This document shows, piece after piece, positions 47,858 to 58,134 of a DNA stretch of 64,000 nt. This DNA is from Chloroflexota bacterium (GTDB lineage: Bacteria > Chloroflexota > Anaerolineae > Caldilineales > Caldilineaceae). Where the stretch lies: NCBI GenBank assembly GCA_016861025.1, contig BOKO01000005.1, positions 62,001 through 126,000 of the forward strand, written 5' to 3'. The notes beneath the pieces are model-generated. The model had not been told where the DNA came from and searched no databases. It saw nothing but the letters and a program-made list of their open reading frames with translations. Position 1 is the first letter of the stretch, and every line of letters begins with the position of its first letter. Both the position numbers and the translations under genes were made by a program.

Positions 47858-48509
47858 CAAACTACTGCGTCTGCTGTTGGTCGACGACCACCCAATTGTG
47901 CGCACGGGGTTGCGTATGCTCTTTCAATCCGAGCCGGACATGCAGGTCGTCGGCGAGGCGGAAAGCGGTGGCGAGGCAATCGCAGCGGTGCAGGAGTTGC
48001 ACCCTGACGTCGTGATCATGGATGTCGCCATGCCCGGCATGGGCGGCATCGAGGCGACGCAACAGATCAAGGCGATCAGTCCCGAAACTGCGGTGCTGGC
48101 GCTGACCATGCACGAGGATGAACAATACTTTTTCGCCATGTTGCGCGCCGGCGCAGCGGGCTATATTCCCAAGCGCGCCGCCCCCGACGATCTGGTTTCA
48201 GCGATTCGCGTCGTAGCCGAGGGCAACGTCTTTCTGCACTCGACGTTGGCGCGCTTTCTGGTAAAGGACATCGCCGAGCAAAAAAACGCCGCCTCCGAGG
48301 AGCAGGGCGACGGTCTCACCGCACGCGAGATCGAGGTGCTGACGCTCATCGCTGAAGGGCGCACCAGCCGCGAGATCGCTGAAGAGCTGGTGATCAGCGC
48401 CAAGACTGTGGATCGGCACCGCGAGAATATCATGAACAAGCTCGACATCCACAGCCGCGTCGAACTGGTCAAGTACGCGATCCGGCGCGGGCTGATTCAG
48501 CCCGAATAG
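47850..48509 (+). CDS. LuxR/NarL-family response regulator
   Basis: A two-domain regulator of 219 aa. The receiver has the acidic pair VDDHP, phospho-acceptor Asp58 in VVIMDVAMPGMGG and LALTMHEDEQY. The C-terminal LuxR helix-turn-helix reads LTAREIEVLTLIAEGRTSREIAEEL (in part), with SAKTVDRHRENIMNKLDIHSRVELVKYAI. It is the partner of the kinase upstream (8-base overlap). Targets are unknown; the secreted-protein gene 18 bases downstream is a candidate by position. Confidence 0.93.
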   Translation: MPDKLLRLLLVDDHPIVRTGLRMLFQSEPDMQVVGEAESGGEAIAAVQELHPDVVIMDVAMPGMGGIEATQQIKAISPETAVLALTMHEDEQYFFAMLRAGAAGYIPKRAAPDDLVSAIRVVAEGNVFLHSTLARFLVKDIAEQKNAASEEQGDGLTAREIEVLTLIAEGRTSREIAEELVISAKTVDRHRENIMNKLDIHSRVELVKYAIRRGLIQPE

Positions 48510-48526
48510 ACGACAAGGAGGTCGCC

Positions 48527-49708
48527 ATGAACTTTGCAAGTTGTCGCTATTGCGCACCGATTGTTGTCGCTTTCTTTTTGATGTTGATGGGGCATGCCGC
48601 GTTCGCACAACAGGAACATAGCGCGGGCGAGACCGTGCCGCCAGCGACGCCCGAACGTCTCTTTGCCGGCGGCTTTGAGTGCAACACAACAGGTTATCGC
48701 GACGGTGCGGTTCCCGAGGACGAGCTGATCGACACACCTAACCGTATCCCCAACGGCTGGGAGTTGGTCTACAACGGTGCGATGCCCGTCGTTGACAGCG
48801 CACGCATTCATTTCACAAGACCGCAAAGTTGCGACGGTTCAGCGCACGTGGAACGCATCGAAGGCATCGACAGCATGTTGATGCAGGCGCTCGATTTGGA
48901 ATGGTCGGCGGCGCCGGGCAAACCCTTCGACGCCAGCCTTTACCAGCAGGTGCATGTCTTCAGCGGCACAGCCTACAGTCTCAGCGGCTGGATGCTCACG
49001 CTCTGCGGCGGCAGCAACACCAAACCGCGCAACGACTGTCCCGAAGGCTACTACATGGCGAAGATGCTCGGCATCGACCCGACCGGCGGCGTCGATCCCA
49101 ACGCCGACACAGTGCAGTGGGTGGAGAATCGGCGCAACTTTGTGCAGCCGGACGGCGTCACGCGCATCGGCTGGCAGAATCTGCGGCTTGGCGTCACTGC
49201 CCAGGCGCCGACGATCACCGTCTTTGCGCGCATCCGCAGCCCCTTTCAGTGGCACGGCAATCACGGTTTCATCGACGCGTTGAGCCTGGTGCAGGCGCCG
49301 ACGGCGACGCTGACTGCCTCGACGCCGATCACCGGCGACAACGTCATCACGCTCACCTGGAGCGGTGAGCTTGGCCCAGACATTCCGCTGATTCCCAGCA
49401 GCTCGCACCGTCTGCTCTTCGATGTCCAGTACTGGCACGACGCCAACCAGCGCTGGCGCGACGTGATCGAGGATGTTGAGGCTGGCGCAACCACCTTTGC
49501 GGCCATTTGCACCGGCAGCTATCGTTTTCGTGTGCAGCCGCGCGCCGAGCAGAACGGGCCCGGCGCCTGGCCCAATCAGCGTTATCCTGGCGTGTGGAGC
49601 GAGCCGGTGGAGGTCATCCTCCCTTCAACGCCGATCGAGCCAGGCGAACCGTTCACGCCGACTGAGCGGATCTTCCTGCCCCTGGTCGGCGCCCAACGCA
49701 CCTGTTGA
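48527..49708 (+). CDS. secreted protein of unknown function
   Basis: A 393-residue exported protein. The signal peptide (APIVVAFFLMLMGHAAFAQ) is followed by a carbohydrate-binding or laminin-G-like beta-sandwich (LFAGGFECNTTG, NGWELVYNGAMPV, YSLSGWMLTLCGG, GHGFIDALSLVQ-like) and a fibronectin-like second half. It ends TERIFLPLVGAQRTC. C-terminal xLPLV stretches are frequent in secreted Chloroflexota proteins and may be a sorting or anchoring signal. No family can be named with confidence. An AAGGAGG site precedes the start, just after the two-component pair. Confidence 0.7.
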   Translation: MNFASCRYCAPIVVAFFLMLMGHAAFAQQEHSAGETVPPATPERLFAGGFECNTTGYRDGAVPEDELIDTPNRIPNGWELVYNGAMPVVDSARIHFTRPQSCDGSAHVERIEGIDSMLMQALDLEWSAAPGKPFDASLYQQVHVFSGTAYSLSGWMLTLCGGSNTKPRNDCPEGYYMAKMLGIDPTGGVDPNADTVQWVENRRNFVQPDGVTRIGWQNLRLGVTAQAPTITVFARIRSPFQWHGNHGFIDALSLVQAPTATLTASTPITGDNVITLTWSGELGPDIPLIPSSSHRLLFDVQYWHDANQRWRDVIEDVEAGATTFAAICTGSYRFRVQPRAEQNGPGAWPNQRYPGVWSEPVEVILPSTPIEPGEPFTPTERIFLPLVGAQRTC

Positions 49709-49784
49709 AAATCCCCTAACAGGTGTAATTCAGACTTCGCTCTGCTTTGCCGCGCGTTCGTTTCGTTGGTAGAATTTTGAGATT

Positions 49785-50503
49785 ATGATGCCCGATGTGA
49801 CGCGGACAGAGGAGATCGCCGCCCGGTTGAACGAAGTGCGGATGCGGATGGCGGCGGCGGCGCAGCGCGTCGGTCGGCGGCCTTCCGATGTGCGATTGGT
49901 GGCGGTGAGCAAGACCTATCCGCTGGAAGACATCGAGGCGGCGCTGGCGGCCGGTCAGGTCGATTTTGGCGAGAATCGGCTGGAGGAACTGTGGCCGAAG
50001 GTCAAAGCGGCGCAGGAGCGAGGGCTGGGTGCGATTCGCTGGCACATGATCGGCGCGATCCAGAGCCGTAAATCGCGCGACGCAATCGGCCCCTTTGCAC
50101 TGATTCACTCGGTTGACCGTGTCAAGATTGCGCAACGCCTGAGCCGCGACGCCGTGGCGGCAAACTGCGTACTGAATGTGCTGCTCGAAGTCAATGTCAG
50201 CGGCGAGGCAAGCAAACATGGCTTCACGCCCGGCGAACTGCTTGTCACAGCCGGCGACTTGCTGGCGTTGCCCGGTCTGCACATTTGTGGGCTGATGACG
50301 ATGGCGCCATTTGAAGTCGAGCCGGAAAGGACAAGGCCGGTTTTTCAAGGGTTGCGCCGCCTGCGCGATGAGCTGACGGCGCGGCACCCAAAAGGAGAGT
50401 GGCGCGAACTGTCGATGGGGATGACCAATGATTTTGAGATCGCTATCGAGGAAGGCGCCACGATTGTGCGCATCGGCTCGGCGATCTTCGGACCAAGAAA
50501 CGG

Positions 50504-50507
<4 letters not shown>
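49785..50507 (+). CDS. yggS: YggS-family pyridoxal phosphate homeostasis protein
   Basis: A single-domain PLP-binding barrel of 240 aa. It has VRLVAVSKTYPLEDIEAALAAG with the PLP Lys in VSKT, FGENRLEEL, WHMIGAIQSRKSRDA and LSMGMTNDFEIAIEEGATIVRIGSAIFG (quoted in part). Members keep PLP balanced and affect amino acid and keto acid pools. It overlaps proC by 4 bases, the widespread yggS-proC-yggT grouping. Confidence 0.95.
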
Positions 50508-51345
<838 letters not shown>

Positions 51346-51349
<4 letters not shown>

Positions 51350-51606
51350 ACACACTTTTTGCAATTTTAGCTGCCGTGCTTGAGTTGTACAGTTGGGTGC
51401 TGCTGGCGCGTGCACTGATGAGCTGGATACCCAATCTCGATCCCTACAATCCGATTGTCCAATTTCTCTATCAGATCACCGAACCTGTGCTGGAGCCGGT
51501 GCGTCGAATCATCCCGCCGCTGGGTGGAATGATCGACATTTCGATCATCGTGGTTTTCTTTGCGATCTTCATCTTGCGCCAAATGCTGATGACGATGGCG
51601 ATGTAA
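51346..51606 (+). CDS. YggT family membrane protein
   Basis: An 86-residue protein with two hydrophobic segments around the loop YSWVLLARALMSWIPNLDPYNPIVQFLYQITEPVLEPVRRIIPP (quoted in fragments: ARALMSWIP, ITEPVLEPVRRIIPP), the YggT hallmark. Its role is linked to membrane or cell-division homeostasis in other bacteria but is not settled. ATGA overlap with proC. Confidence 0.92.
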
Positions 51607-51623
51607 GACGAAAGGACGCCGTA

Positions 51624-52022
51624 ATGCGTTTTCACAGCCGATTTTTGTCGCTGATGTTGGCAGTGATGGTCCTTGCGGCGTTATTTGCGCTGACCGCCTG
51701 TCAACCGGTGCGCTCTCCGACCGACTTGACGCCGGCGCCGGTCGATGCACCGCTTTTGTCAGTGGAGGAACAGGCTATTGCCGACGCCGCACTTCAATTT
51801 GTCGCCGGTCAGCTTGGGATTGAGGGCGAGGCGCTGCACATCCAATCGGTTGAAGCGGTGCAGTGGCCCGATGCGAGTCTCGGTTGCCCACAGCCGGATA
51901 TGGTCTACGCCGCCGTCATTACGCCGGGCTATCTGGTGATAGTGGAGCGTGCAGGCGAACTATACGCCGTCCACACCGACAGCAGCATCGACGGCGTCAA
52001 GATCATCTGTACGCAGGAGTGA
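51624..52022 (+). CDS. small lipoprotein of unknown function
   Basis: A 132-residue protein with a signal peptide ending in the lipobox ALTAC (Cys near residue 26). The mature part has LQFVAGQLGIEGEALHIQS and the motif WPDASLGCPQPDMVYAAVITPGYLV, in part, a pattern seen in small Chloroflexota lipoproteins. The start ATG at 51624 follows AAAGGA; the frame is open further back but without signal character. Function unknown. Confidence 0.75.
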   Translation: MRFHSRFLSLMLAVMVLAALFALTACQPVRSPTDLTPAPVDAPLLSVEEQAIADAALQFVAGQLGIEGEALHIQSVEAVQWPDASLGCPQPDMVYAAVITPGYLVIVERAGELYAVHTDSSIDGVKIICTQE

Positions 52023-52027
52023 GCACA

Positions 52028-52426
52028 TTGCACATGCTGGAGCCGGGGTTCTACATCTCACGCCGACGCTTTGAGGAGATCGTCGCCGAGGCGATGGAGG
52101 AAATCCCCGAAGCGTTGTGGGGCGTCATCGACAATCTGGTGGTGACAGTCGAGGAATGGCCCAGCCGCCGCCAGATCGAGAGCGTTGGGTTGCCGCCTGG
52201 CAATACATTGTTTGGATTATACGAAGGCGTGCCGCTGACAAAACGCACAACGCATTATGGCCTGACGCCGCCCGACAAAATCACCATCTTTCGTGGGCCG
52301 ATCCTGCAGTTTTGTCCGCCAGACGAAGACGCAATTCGCACACAAATTCGTCGGACTGTACTGCACGAAATTGCGCACCATTTCGGCATCAGCGACGAAC
52401 GATTGATCGAGCTTGGCGCCTATTAG
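52028..52426 (+). CDS. zincin-like metallopeptidase (DUF1025/PF06262-like)
   Basis: A small metalloprotease-like protein of 132 aa. It has the zinc motif HEIAHHFGISDERLIELG (HEXXH plus a downstream Asp) and the family opening SRRRFEEIVAEAMEEIPEALW, with GLYEGVPL and ITIFRGPI in the middle. The TTG at 52028 is taken as start because AGGAG ends 8 bases before it; an ATG two codons later has poor spacing. Substrate unknown. It lies between two envelope-protein genes. Confidence 0.85.
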   Translation: MHMLEPGFYISRRRFEEIVAEAMEEIPEALWGVIDNLVVTVEEWPSRRQIESVGLPPGNTLFGLYEGVPLTKRTTHYGLTPPDKITIFRGPILQFCPPDEDAIRTQIRRTVLHEIAHHFGISDERLIELGAY

Positions 52427-52440
52427 AAGCGATATTGACT

Positions 52441-53331
52441 ATGGATGACTACACCACACCTGCTGACAGCATAAATGGCGAAGAATCCTCGCCCAATGTG
52501 GAAGTTGTGCGACATCCATCCAATGCTCACTACTATGCAATCTATGACCACCAAAACGAACAACGCGCGACGCTGATTGTGGTCGTTAGTCCACAAATGC
52601 GCGTCTTGCACGCAGAATTATGGTATTACGAACCATATCGGGTGCAAGAGTCAACGCTGGCGGCAATCTATCAGCGCGCAGTGCAACTGCTTGAGTCCGA
52701 CTACCTCGGCAATGGGCTTGGCGGTTCACAACTGCGCATCTATGAAGGCGAACGCCTCAAAGAAGAGCTTGTCAGCCATCACAACCCCGACCCGCGCTAT
52801 CAGCCAGAGCGCCTCATCCCCCTTTTTCCATTTGCAGTGGGCTATGCTGTGATTGTGCTGAGTTTGTTCGTTGTGTTTCTGCTCAGCCGCACGCTATTGC
52901 GACCATCACCCGCCGATATCGCTGCCTTGAGAGACGTCTCAACGGCGGCGATGGAGCGAGCGGCGCCAACCGTCGATGCAGCGCCGCTTGAAGCGTTGGC
53001 TGCGTCGGATGGTTTGCTCGAACCGTTGCCGCAGGCTGAAACCAACGGGCTGGAACCCAGCGTCATGGCCGACAACCGGCTCATGGTCGGCATGGTTGCG
53101 CGCATCCGTCCCGGCTATCGCTCTTTTGTGCGTTCGGCGCCCGGCCCCGATGCTGGCGAATCGGTTGGGTTTATGGAAAACGGCGCCACTGCCAGATTGC
53201 TCGGCGGCCCGGTCTGGAAAGAAGGCAACACCGACACCATCGTCTGGTGGTATGTTGAGACGGAGACAGGCATCCGTGGCTGGACGCCCGCCAACACCAG
53301 TGAACTGACTTTGCTTGAACCGGCGCAGTGA
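52441..53331 (+). CDS. membrane protein with C-terminal SH3-like domain
   Basis: A 296-residue protein. The N-terminal 130 residues are soluble and unrecognised, followed by one hydrophobic helix (VGYAVIVLSLFVVFLLSRTLL), a Pro/Ala/Glu-rich linker and a C-terminal bacterial SH3-like region (MVARIRPGYRSFVRSAPGPDAGESVGFMENGATARLLGGP in part, ending GIRGWTPANTSEL). SH3-like domains of this kind often bind cell-wall glycans. It is last in the yggS-to-SH3 run. Confidence 0.7.
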   Translation: MDDYTTPADSINGEESSPNVEVVRHPSNAHYYAIYDHQNEQRATLIVVVSPQMRVLHAELWYYEPYRVQESTLAAIYQRAVQLLESDYLGNGLGGSQLRIYEGERLKEELVSHHNPDPRYQPERLIPLFPFAVGYAVIVLSLFVVFLLSRTLLRPSPADIAALRDVSTAAMERAAPTVDAAPLEALAASDGLLEPLPQAETNGLEPSVMADNRLMVGMVARIRPGYRSFVRSAPGPDAGESVGFMENGATARLLGGPVWKEGNTDTIVWWYVETETGIRGWTPANTSELTLLEPAQ

Positions 53332-53341
53332 GAGGAGCTTT

Positions 53342-53357
53342 GAGATTGGAGATTGGG
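53342..53357. repeat. single GAGATTG heptamer arm
   Basis: GAGATTGGAGATTGGG equals one part of the 16143-16202 hairpin arm without its complementary partner. It lies in the short gap between the SH3-domain gene and thiQ. Confidence 0.6.
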
Positions 53358-53431
53358 TGCTTCGTCTATCTGTAAGTCTCTGAATCACTCAATCGCTGAA
53401 TCTTCCACTCACAAACTCTTGCTCCCTTCTT

Positions 53432-54499
53432 CTATCCCTCTGTCACCAATAACATCTGAGCGCTGTCCAACCAGAGATCGATCAGCGCACCCGGTTCAAG
53501 GAGATGATCGCGACCGCGCGTGCGAAACTCGAAGCGCAGGCGCTGCTCGCCGTGCATTGAAGCTATTTCCAATCGAAAGAAACTGCCGCGGAAGGTTGTG
53601 GTTAACACACGACCTGCAAAGCGAATGTAGGTCGGGCCGGGCTGCTCGTCATCGAGCACGGCGGCGTCGGGTGGGATCAGCAGCCGACAGTCGTCTATCG
53701 GCCGATCTGGGCGCACTGGCAGCGGAAAGTCGCCAGCCGGTGTGCGAACAACACCCTCCGCCGGATTTGCGCGCTCGACAGGCAGCAAATTGTCAAAGCC
53801 CAAAAAGCTGGCGACGAATGTATTGATGGGGCGGCGATAGAGCTGCGCCGGCGGCGCGACCTGTTCGATGCGTCCGGCGCGCATTACGGCGATGCGGTCC
53901 GCCAGAGCGAAGGCTTCCTCCTGGTCGTGTGTCACAAAGATCGTTGTCATCTGCAACTGTTTCAGAATGCGCCGCAGTTCCCCCATCAACTCCTCGCGCA
54001 ACAGCCGGTCGAGGTTGGCGACCGGTTCATCGAGCAACACCAGCGACGGATTCGGCGCCAGCGTGCGCGCCAGCGCCACCCGTTGCTGTTCGCCGCCGCT
54101 CAGATCGTCCACGGCGCGTCCGGCGTAACTCTGTAGGTTGACCAGCGCCAGCATCTCCTCAACGCGGCGTTGGCGTTGTGCGGCGGGCAGTTTTTTCATG
54201 CGCAACCCATAGGCGACATTCTCAGCGACGCTCAGATGTGGAAAGAGTGCGTAATCCTGAAACATTAGCCCAACGCCGCGCGTGTAGGCAGGCAATTCGC
54301 CCACATCAGCGCCATTTAACAGCACCTGTCCGCGGTCTGCACGCTCCAACCCGGCGATAACGCGCAGCAGCGTACTCTTGCCGCAGCCGCTGGGCCCCAG
54401 CAGACAAACGATTTCCTGTGGCGCCACAGTCAGCGCAATCCCGCGCAACACTTCCTTGTCCGGCGCAAAGCGCTTATAAATATCGCGCAGCTCTAGCAT
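53432..54499 (-). CDS. thiQ: thiamine ABC transporter ATP-binding protein
   Basis: ATPase subunit (about 355 aa) of an import system. It has Walker A CLLGPSGCGKSTLLRVI, Q-loop GLMFQDYALFPHLSV, signature DDLSGGEQQRVALAR, Walker B LVLLDEPVANLD and the H-loop TIFVTHDQEEAFALADR. A C-terminal TOBE-like domain follows from about residue 240. The start at 54499 overlaps the permease stop (TGATG) behind GAGGAG. Function as thiamine or HMP uptake follows from the TPP riboswitch in front of the operon. Confidence 0.9.
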   Translation of the reverse strand: MLELRDIYKRFAPDKEVLRGIALTVAPQEIVCLLGPSGCGKSTLLRVIAGLERADRGQVLLNGADVGELPAYTRGVGLMFQDYALFPHLSVAENVAYGLRMKKLPAAQRQRRVEEMLALVNLQSYAGRAVDDLSGGEQQRVALARTLAPNPSLVLLDEPVANLDRLLREELMGELRRILKQLQMTTIFVTHDQEEAFALADRIAVMRAGRIEQVAPPAQLYRRPINTFVASFLGFDNLLPVERANPAEGVVRTPAGDFPLPVRPDRPIDDCRLLIPPDAAVLDDEQPGPTYIRFAGRVLTTTFRGSFFRLEIASMHGEQRLRFEFRTRGRDHLLEPGALIDLWLDSAQMLLVTEG

Positions 54500-56205
54500 C
54501 AAAACTCCTCTTCGCCGGGCAGACGAAATCGTTCGATCAGGATCAAGGAAAACGCAGTCACCGCCATTAAGATCGTGCTCATGGCAAGCGCCTGACCATA
54601 ATTGATCAACCCGGGCCGGCTGAGCGCCTGATAGATGACCATCGGCATCGTCGGGCGATCGGGGCGCGCAATCAAGAGTGTGGCGCCGAACTCGCCAAGA
54701 CTGATCGCAAACGCAAAGGCGGCGCTGATCAACAGCGCACGCACCAGCAACGGCGCATCGATCGTCCACCAGCGACGCAACGGCGTGGCGCCAAGCATGG
54801 AAGCCGCATCGCGCAGACGCTGGTCGAGCGCACGCAATGCAGGCAGAAAGGAGCGCACAACAAAAGGCAGCGCAATCAGCGAATGTGCAATTGGAACCAG
54901 CCACGGCGACGCACGCAACGGCCCCATCGCCACGATGTAGCCAAAGCCAAGCGTCACCGCCGATGTGCCCAGCGGCAGTAGCAATAACGGATCGAGCACG
55001 GCAGCCCAGCGCGAGCGCGGCTGCGCCAGCATGTATGCTGCAATCACGCCCAACGGCAGGCTGATCGCCAGCGTCGCCGCTGCATAGAGCAGCGAGTTGC
55101 CGATGGCGGCGACCGGCGGCGCAAAGAAAGCGCTCTGGCGCAGATTCTGTCCAAGCGCCTGATAGTAGATGAGCGTCAGTCCCGGATCGCCGAGCGTGAA
55201 GCTGCGCACAACCAGCGCCGCCAGCGGCGCCAACACGCCCAACGCCGTCACACAAAGCGCCCCGCCGACCAACAGCCACTGCCGGAGATCGGCGGGACGT
55301 CGCGGCTGCGAACGTCGCCGCCGACGCAGCGAACGGCTCAACCCGGCTTGCATCCGCGTATAGATGACCATGACCGTAAAGGTGACGCCCAACTGTACAA
55401 TGCTGAGAAAAGCAGCCAGCGGCAGGTTGAAATAGCTGACTGCCTGCCGATAGATTTCCACCTCGATGGTGGCAAATCGCAGCCCGCCAAGAATTAACAC
55501 CACGCCAAAACTGGTAAAGCAAAAGAGAAACACAAGCAGGCTGGCGGCCAGGATGCTTGGCGCCAGCAGCGGCAATGTCACGGTGTGGAAAATCTGCCAT
55601 GGCCGTGCGCCCAGCGCGGCGGCGGCTTCGCCCAGACTCGGCGACAGATTGCTCCAGAAGCCGCCGACAGTGCGGATCACGATAGCGACATTGTAGAAGA
55701 CATGAACCAGCAGAATCAGCCCGATCGTCTGTTCGAGCTGGAGCGGCGGTGCAGTCAGGCCGAAGCTCGCTTGCAGCCAGGTGTTGAGCACGCCGTTGCG
55801 CCCGATCAGCGCCAGAAACGCCGGCGCCACTACGACCGTCGGCATCACGAAGGGAATGGTCAGCAGCGCAGCCATAATCCCTTTGCCCGGGAAGTCAAAA
55901 CGGGCGAAGATCGCTGCCAGCGGCAACCCGACCAGCACCGTCAGCACCGTTGAAAGCGTCGCTTGCCAGGTTGTGAACCAAAGCACGCGCCAGAAGGACG
56001 GCGACGCCGCCATCTCCAGCGTCTGGCTGACCACCTCGGGCGCAGGGACGCTGAAGCTGACGCGCAAGATCGCCAGCAGCGGATAGACGTAGAATACAAG
56101 CAAAAACAGAATCGGCAGCGCATAGAGCAGCGCCAGCAGCGTGCGTCGCAAAGCGTTCCTCGCAGCAATAATGGCAATAGAACGCGGATAGGTTGTGCGG
56201 ATCAA
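54499..56205 (-). CDS. thiP: thiamine ABC transporter permease (fused two-domain)
   Basis: A 568-residue membrane protein with about 12 helices, two BPD_transp_1 domains in tandem as in ThiP and FbpB. EAA-type loops are seen near residue 185 (SLGEAAAALGARPWQIFHTVTLPLLAPS, in part) and near 460 (LRDAASMLGATPLRRWWTIDAPLL, in part). The C-terminus abuts thiQ. A repeat-rich gap separates it from thiB, but all three genes run in the same direction. Confidence 0.88.
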   Translation of the reverse strand: MIRTTYPRSIAIIAARNALRRTLLALLYALPILFLLVFYVYPLLAILRVSFSVPAPEVVSQTLEMAASPSFWRVLWFTTWQATLSTVLTVLVGLPLAAIFARFDFPGKGIMAALLTIPFVMPTVVVAPAFLALIGRNGVLNTWLQASFGLTAPPLQLEQTIGLILLVHVFYNVAIVIRTVGGFWSNLSPSLGEAAAALGARPWQIFHTVTLPLLAPSILAASLLVFLFCFTSFGVVLILGGLRFATIEVEIYRQAVSYFNLPLAAFLSIVQLGVTFTVMVIYTRMQAGLSRSLRRRRRSQPRRPADLRQWLLVGGALCVTALGVLAPLAALVVRSFTLGDPGLTLIYYQALGQNLRQSAFFAPPVAAIGNSLLYAAATLAISLPLGVIAAYMLAQPRSRWAAVLDPLLLLPLGTSAVTLGFGYIVAMGPLRASPWLVPIAHSLIALPFVVRSFLPALRALDQRLRDAASMLGATPLRRWWTIDAPLLVRALLISAAFAFAISLGEFGATLLIARPDRPTMPMVIYQALSRPGLINYGQALAMSTILMAVTAFSLILIERFRLPGEEEF

Positions 56206-56295
56206 TGCGGATAAAGAGCTCTCTGCGCAATCTGCGAATTAGAAACAGCTTTTGACTCTGCGCATATTCGCACAATCCGCACAATCTGCGTTCAA
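56180..56295. repeat. GTGCGGAT/CGCAATCTGCG repeat cluster
   Basis: Words such as TTGTGCGGATCAATGCGGAT (left) and ATTCGCACAATCCGCACAATC (right, other orientation, shown in part: TCGCACAATCCGCACAATC) can pair across the gap. It fills the 94-base interval thiB-thiP and the first codons of thiP. The same words occur at 42663-42740. Confidence 0.5.
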
Positions 56296-56299
56296 TTCT

Positions 56300-57424
<1,125 letters not shown>

Positions 57425-57440
57425 GATTTGACCTCCTGAA

Positions 57441-57474
57441 AACAAAAATGGCCTTACCATGTTCGGTAAAGCCA
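57441..57474 (-). terminator. terminator of the TPP riboswitch
   Basis: On the minus strand TGGCTTTACC pairs with GGTAAGGCCA over 10 bp around GAACAT, followed by ATTTTTGTTTT. It lies between the riboswitch and the thiB ribosome site, so TPP binding probably promotes termination. Confidence 0.85.
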
Positions 57475-57505
57475 GCGCAGTCAGGCGGAAACGCCTTTTC
57501 GATTT

Positions 57506-57591
57506 ACTCCCTACGCTGGCATTACCCAGATCAGGTTTAGCGGGTCGATGGCAGGACGGCCACCCTCTCAGCCCGGCGCTCCGAGCTCCCC
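57506..57591 (-). ncRNA. TPP riboswitch (thi box)
   Basis: Read on the minus strand, the 86 bases contain the 5' GGGGAGC, GCTGAGAGGGTG, the ACCCGCTAAACCTGATCTGG core and TAATGCCAGCGTAGGGA, the conserved TPP aptamer elements in the right order. It controls thiB-thiP-thiQ through the terminator at 57441-57474. Confidence 0.95.
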
Positions 57592-57666
57592 ATTGTTTGT
57601 TGTTACACAATTATAGCAAAGGGCGCAAAATTCCTCGAAAATTCACCGCAGCAAAATCGTCCTCGT

Positions 57667-58095
57667 CTATTCCTCCGCCCAAGACTCCACAACCAGTCGA
57701 AAGATGTCGCTCTCGGTGATGATGCCGACCACTTTATTGTTGCGCACGACAGGCAGACCGCTGATCTGATACTCAAGCATACGCTCGGCGGCTTCCTGAA
57801 TGGTGGCGCTGGGGTTGATCGTGATCGGCGAATAGGTCATCACCTCGCCCACGGTGCGCTGCGTGAGCAGGACGCGCGTGTGATCGTCGGTTTCATCGAC
57901 CGAAGCGGGGATCTGTCGCAAGATGTCGCTGTTGGTGATGATGCCGACCAATTCGCCGTTGCGCACCACCGGCAGACGACGCACCTCCTGTTCGCTCATC
58001 AGTTCTTGCGCAGCGGCAAGGCTGGCGTCTGGTGAGATCGTGACCGGATTCTCGCGCATCCAATCCTGCACTTCGGTCAAGTGCCGTTTTTTCAT
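57667..58095 (-). CDS. CBS-domain pair protein
   Basis: A 142-residue protein made of two CBS motifs: VQDWMRENPVTISPDASLAAAQELM (in part) with LPVVRNGELVGIITNSDILR, and VGEVMTYSPITINPSATIQEAAERML (in part) with LPVVRNNKVVGIITESDIFR. Such pairs bind AMP/ATP or SAM and sense energy state. The ATG at 58095 follows GAGGAGG; an ATG five codons upstream is possible. It is 39 bases downstream of the UspA gene on the same strand, suggesting a stress unit. Confidence 0.92.
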   Translation of the reverse strand: MKKRHLTEVQDWMRENPVTISPDASLAAAQELMSEQEVRRLPVVRNGELVGIITNSDILRQIPASVDETDDHTRVLLTQRTVGEVMTYSPITINPSATIQEAAERMLEYQISGLPVVRNNKVVGIITESDIFRLVVESWAEE

Positions 58096-58134
58096 GGGGA
58101 GCCTCCTCACGTAGCCTGTGCGGCGCTGTGCGCC

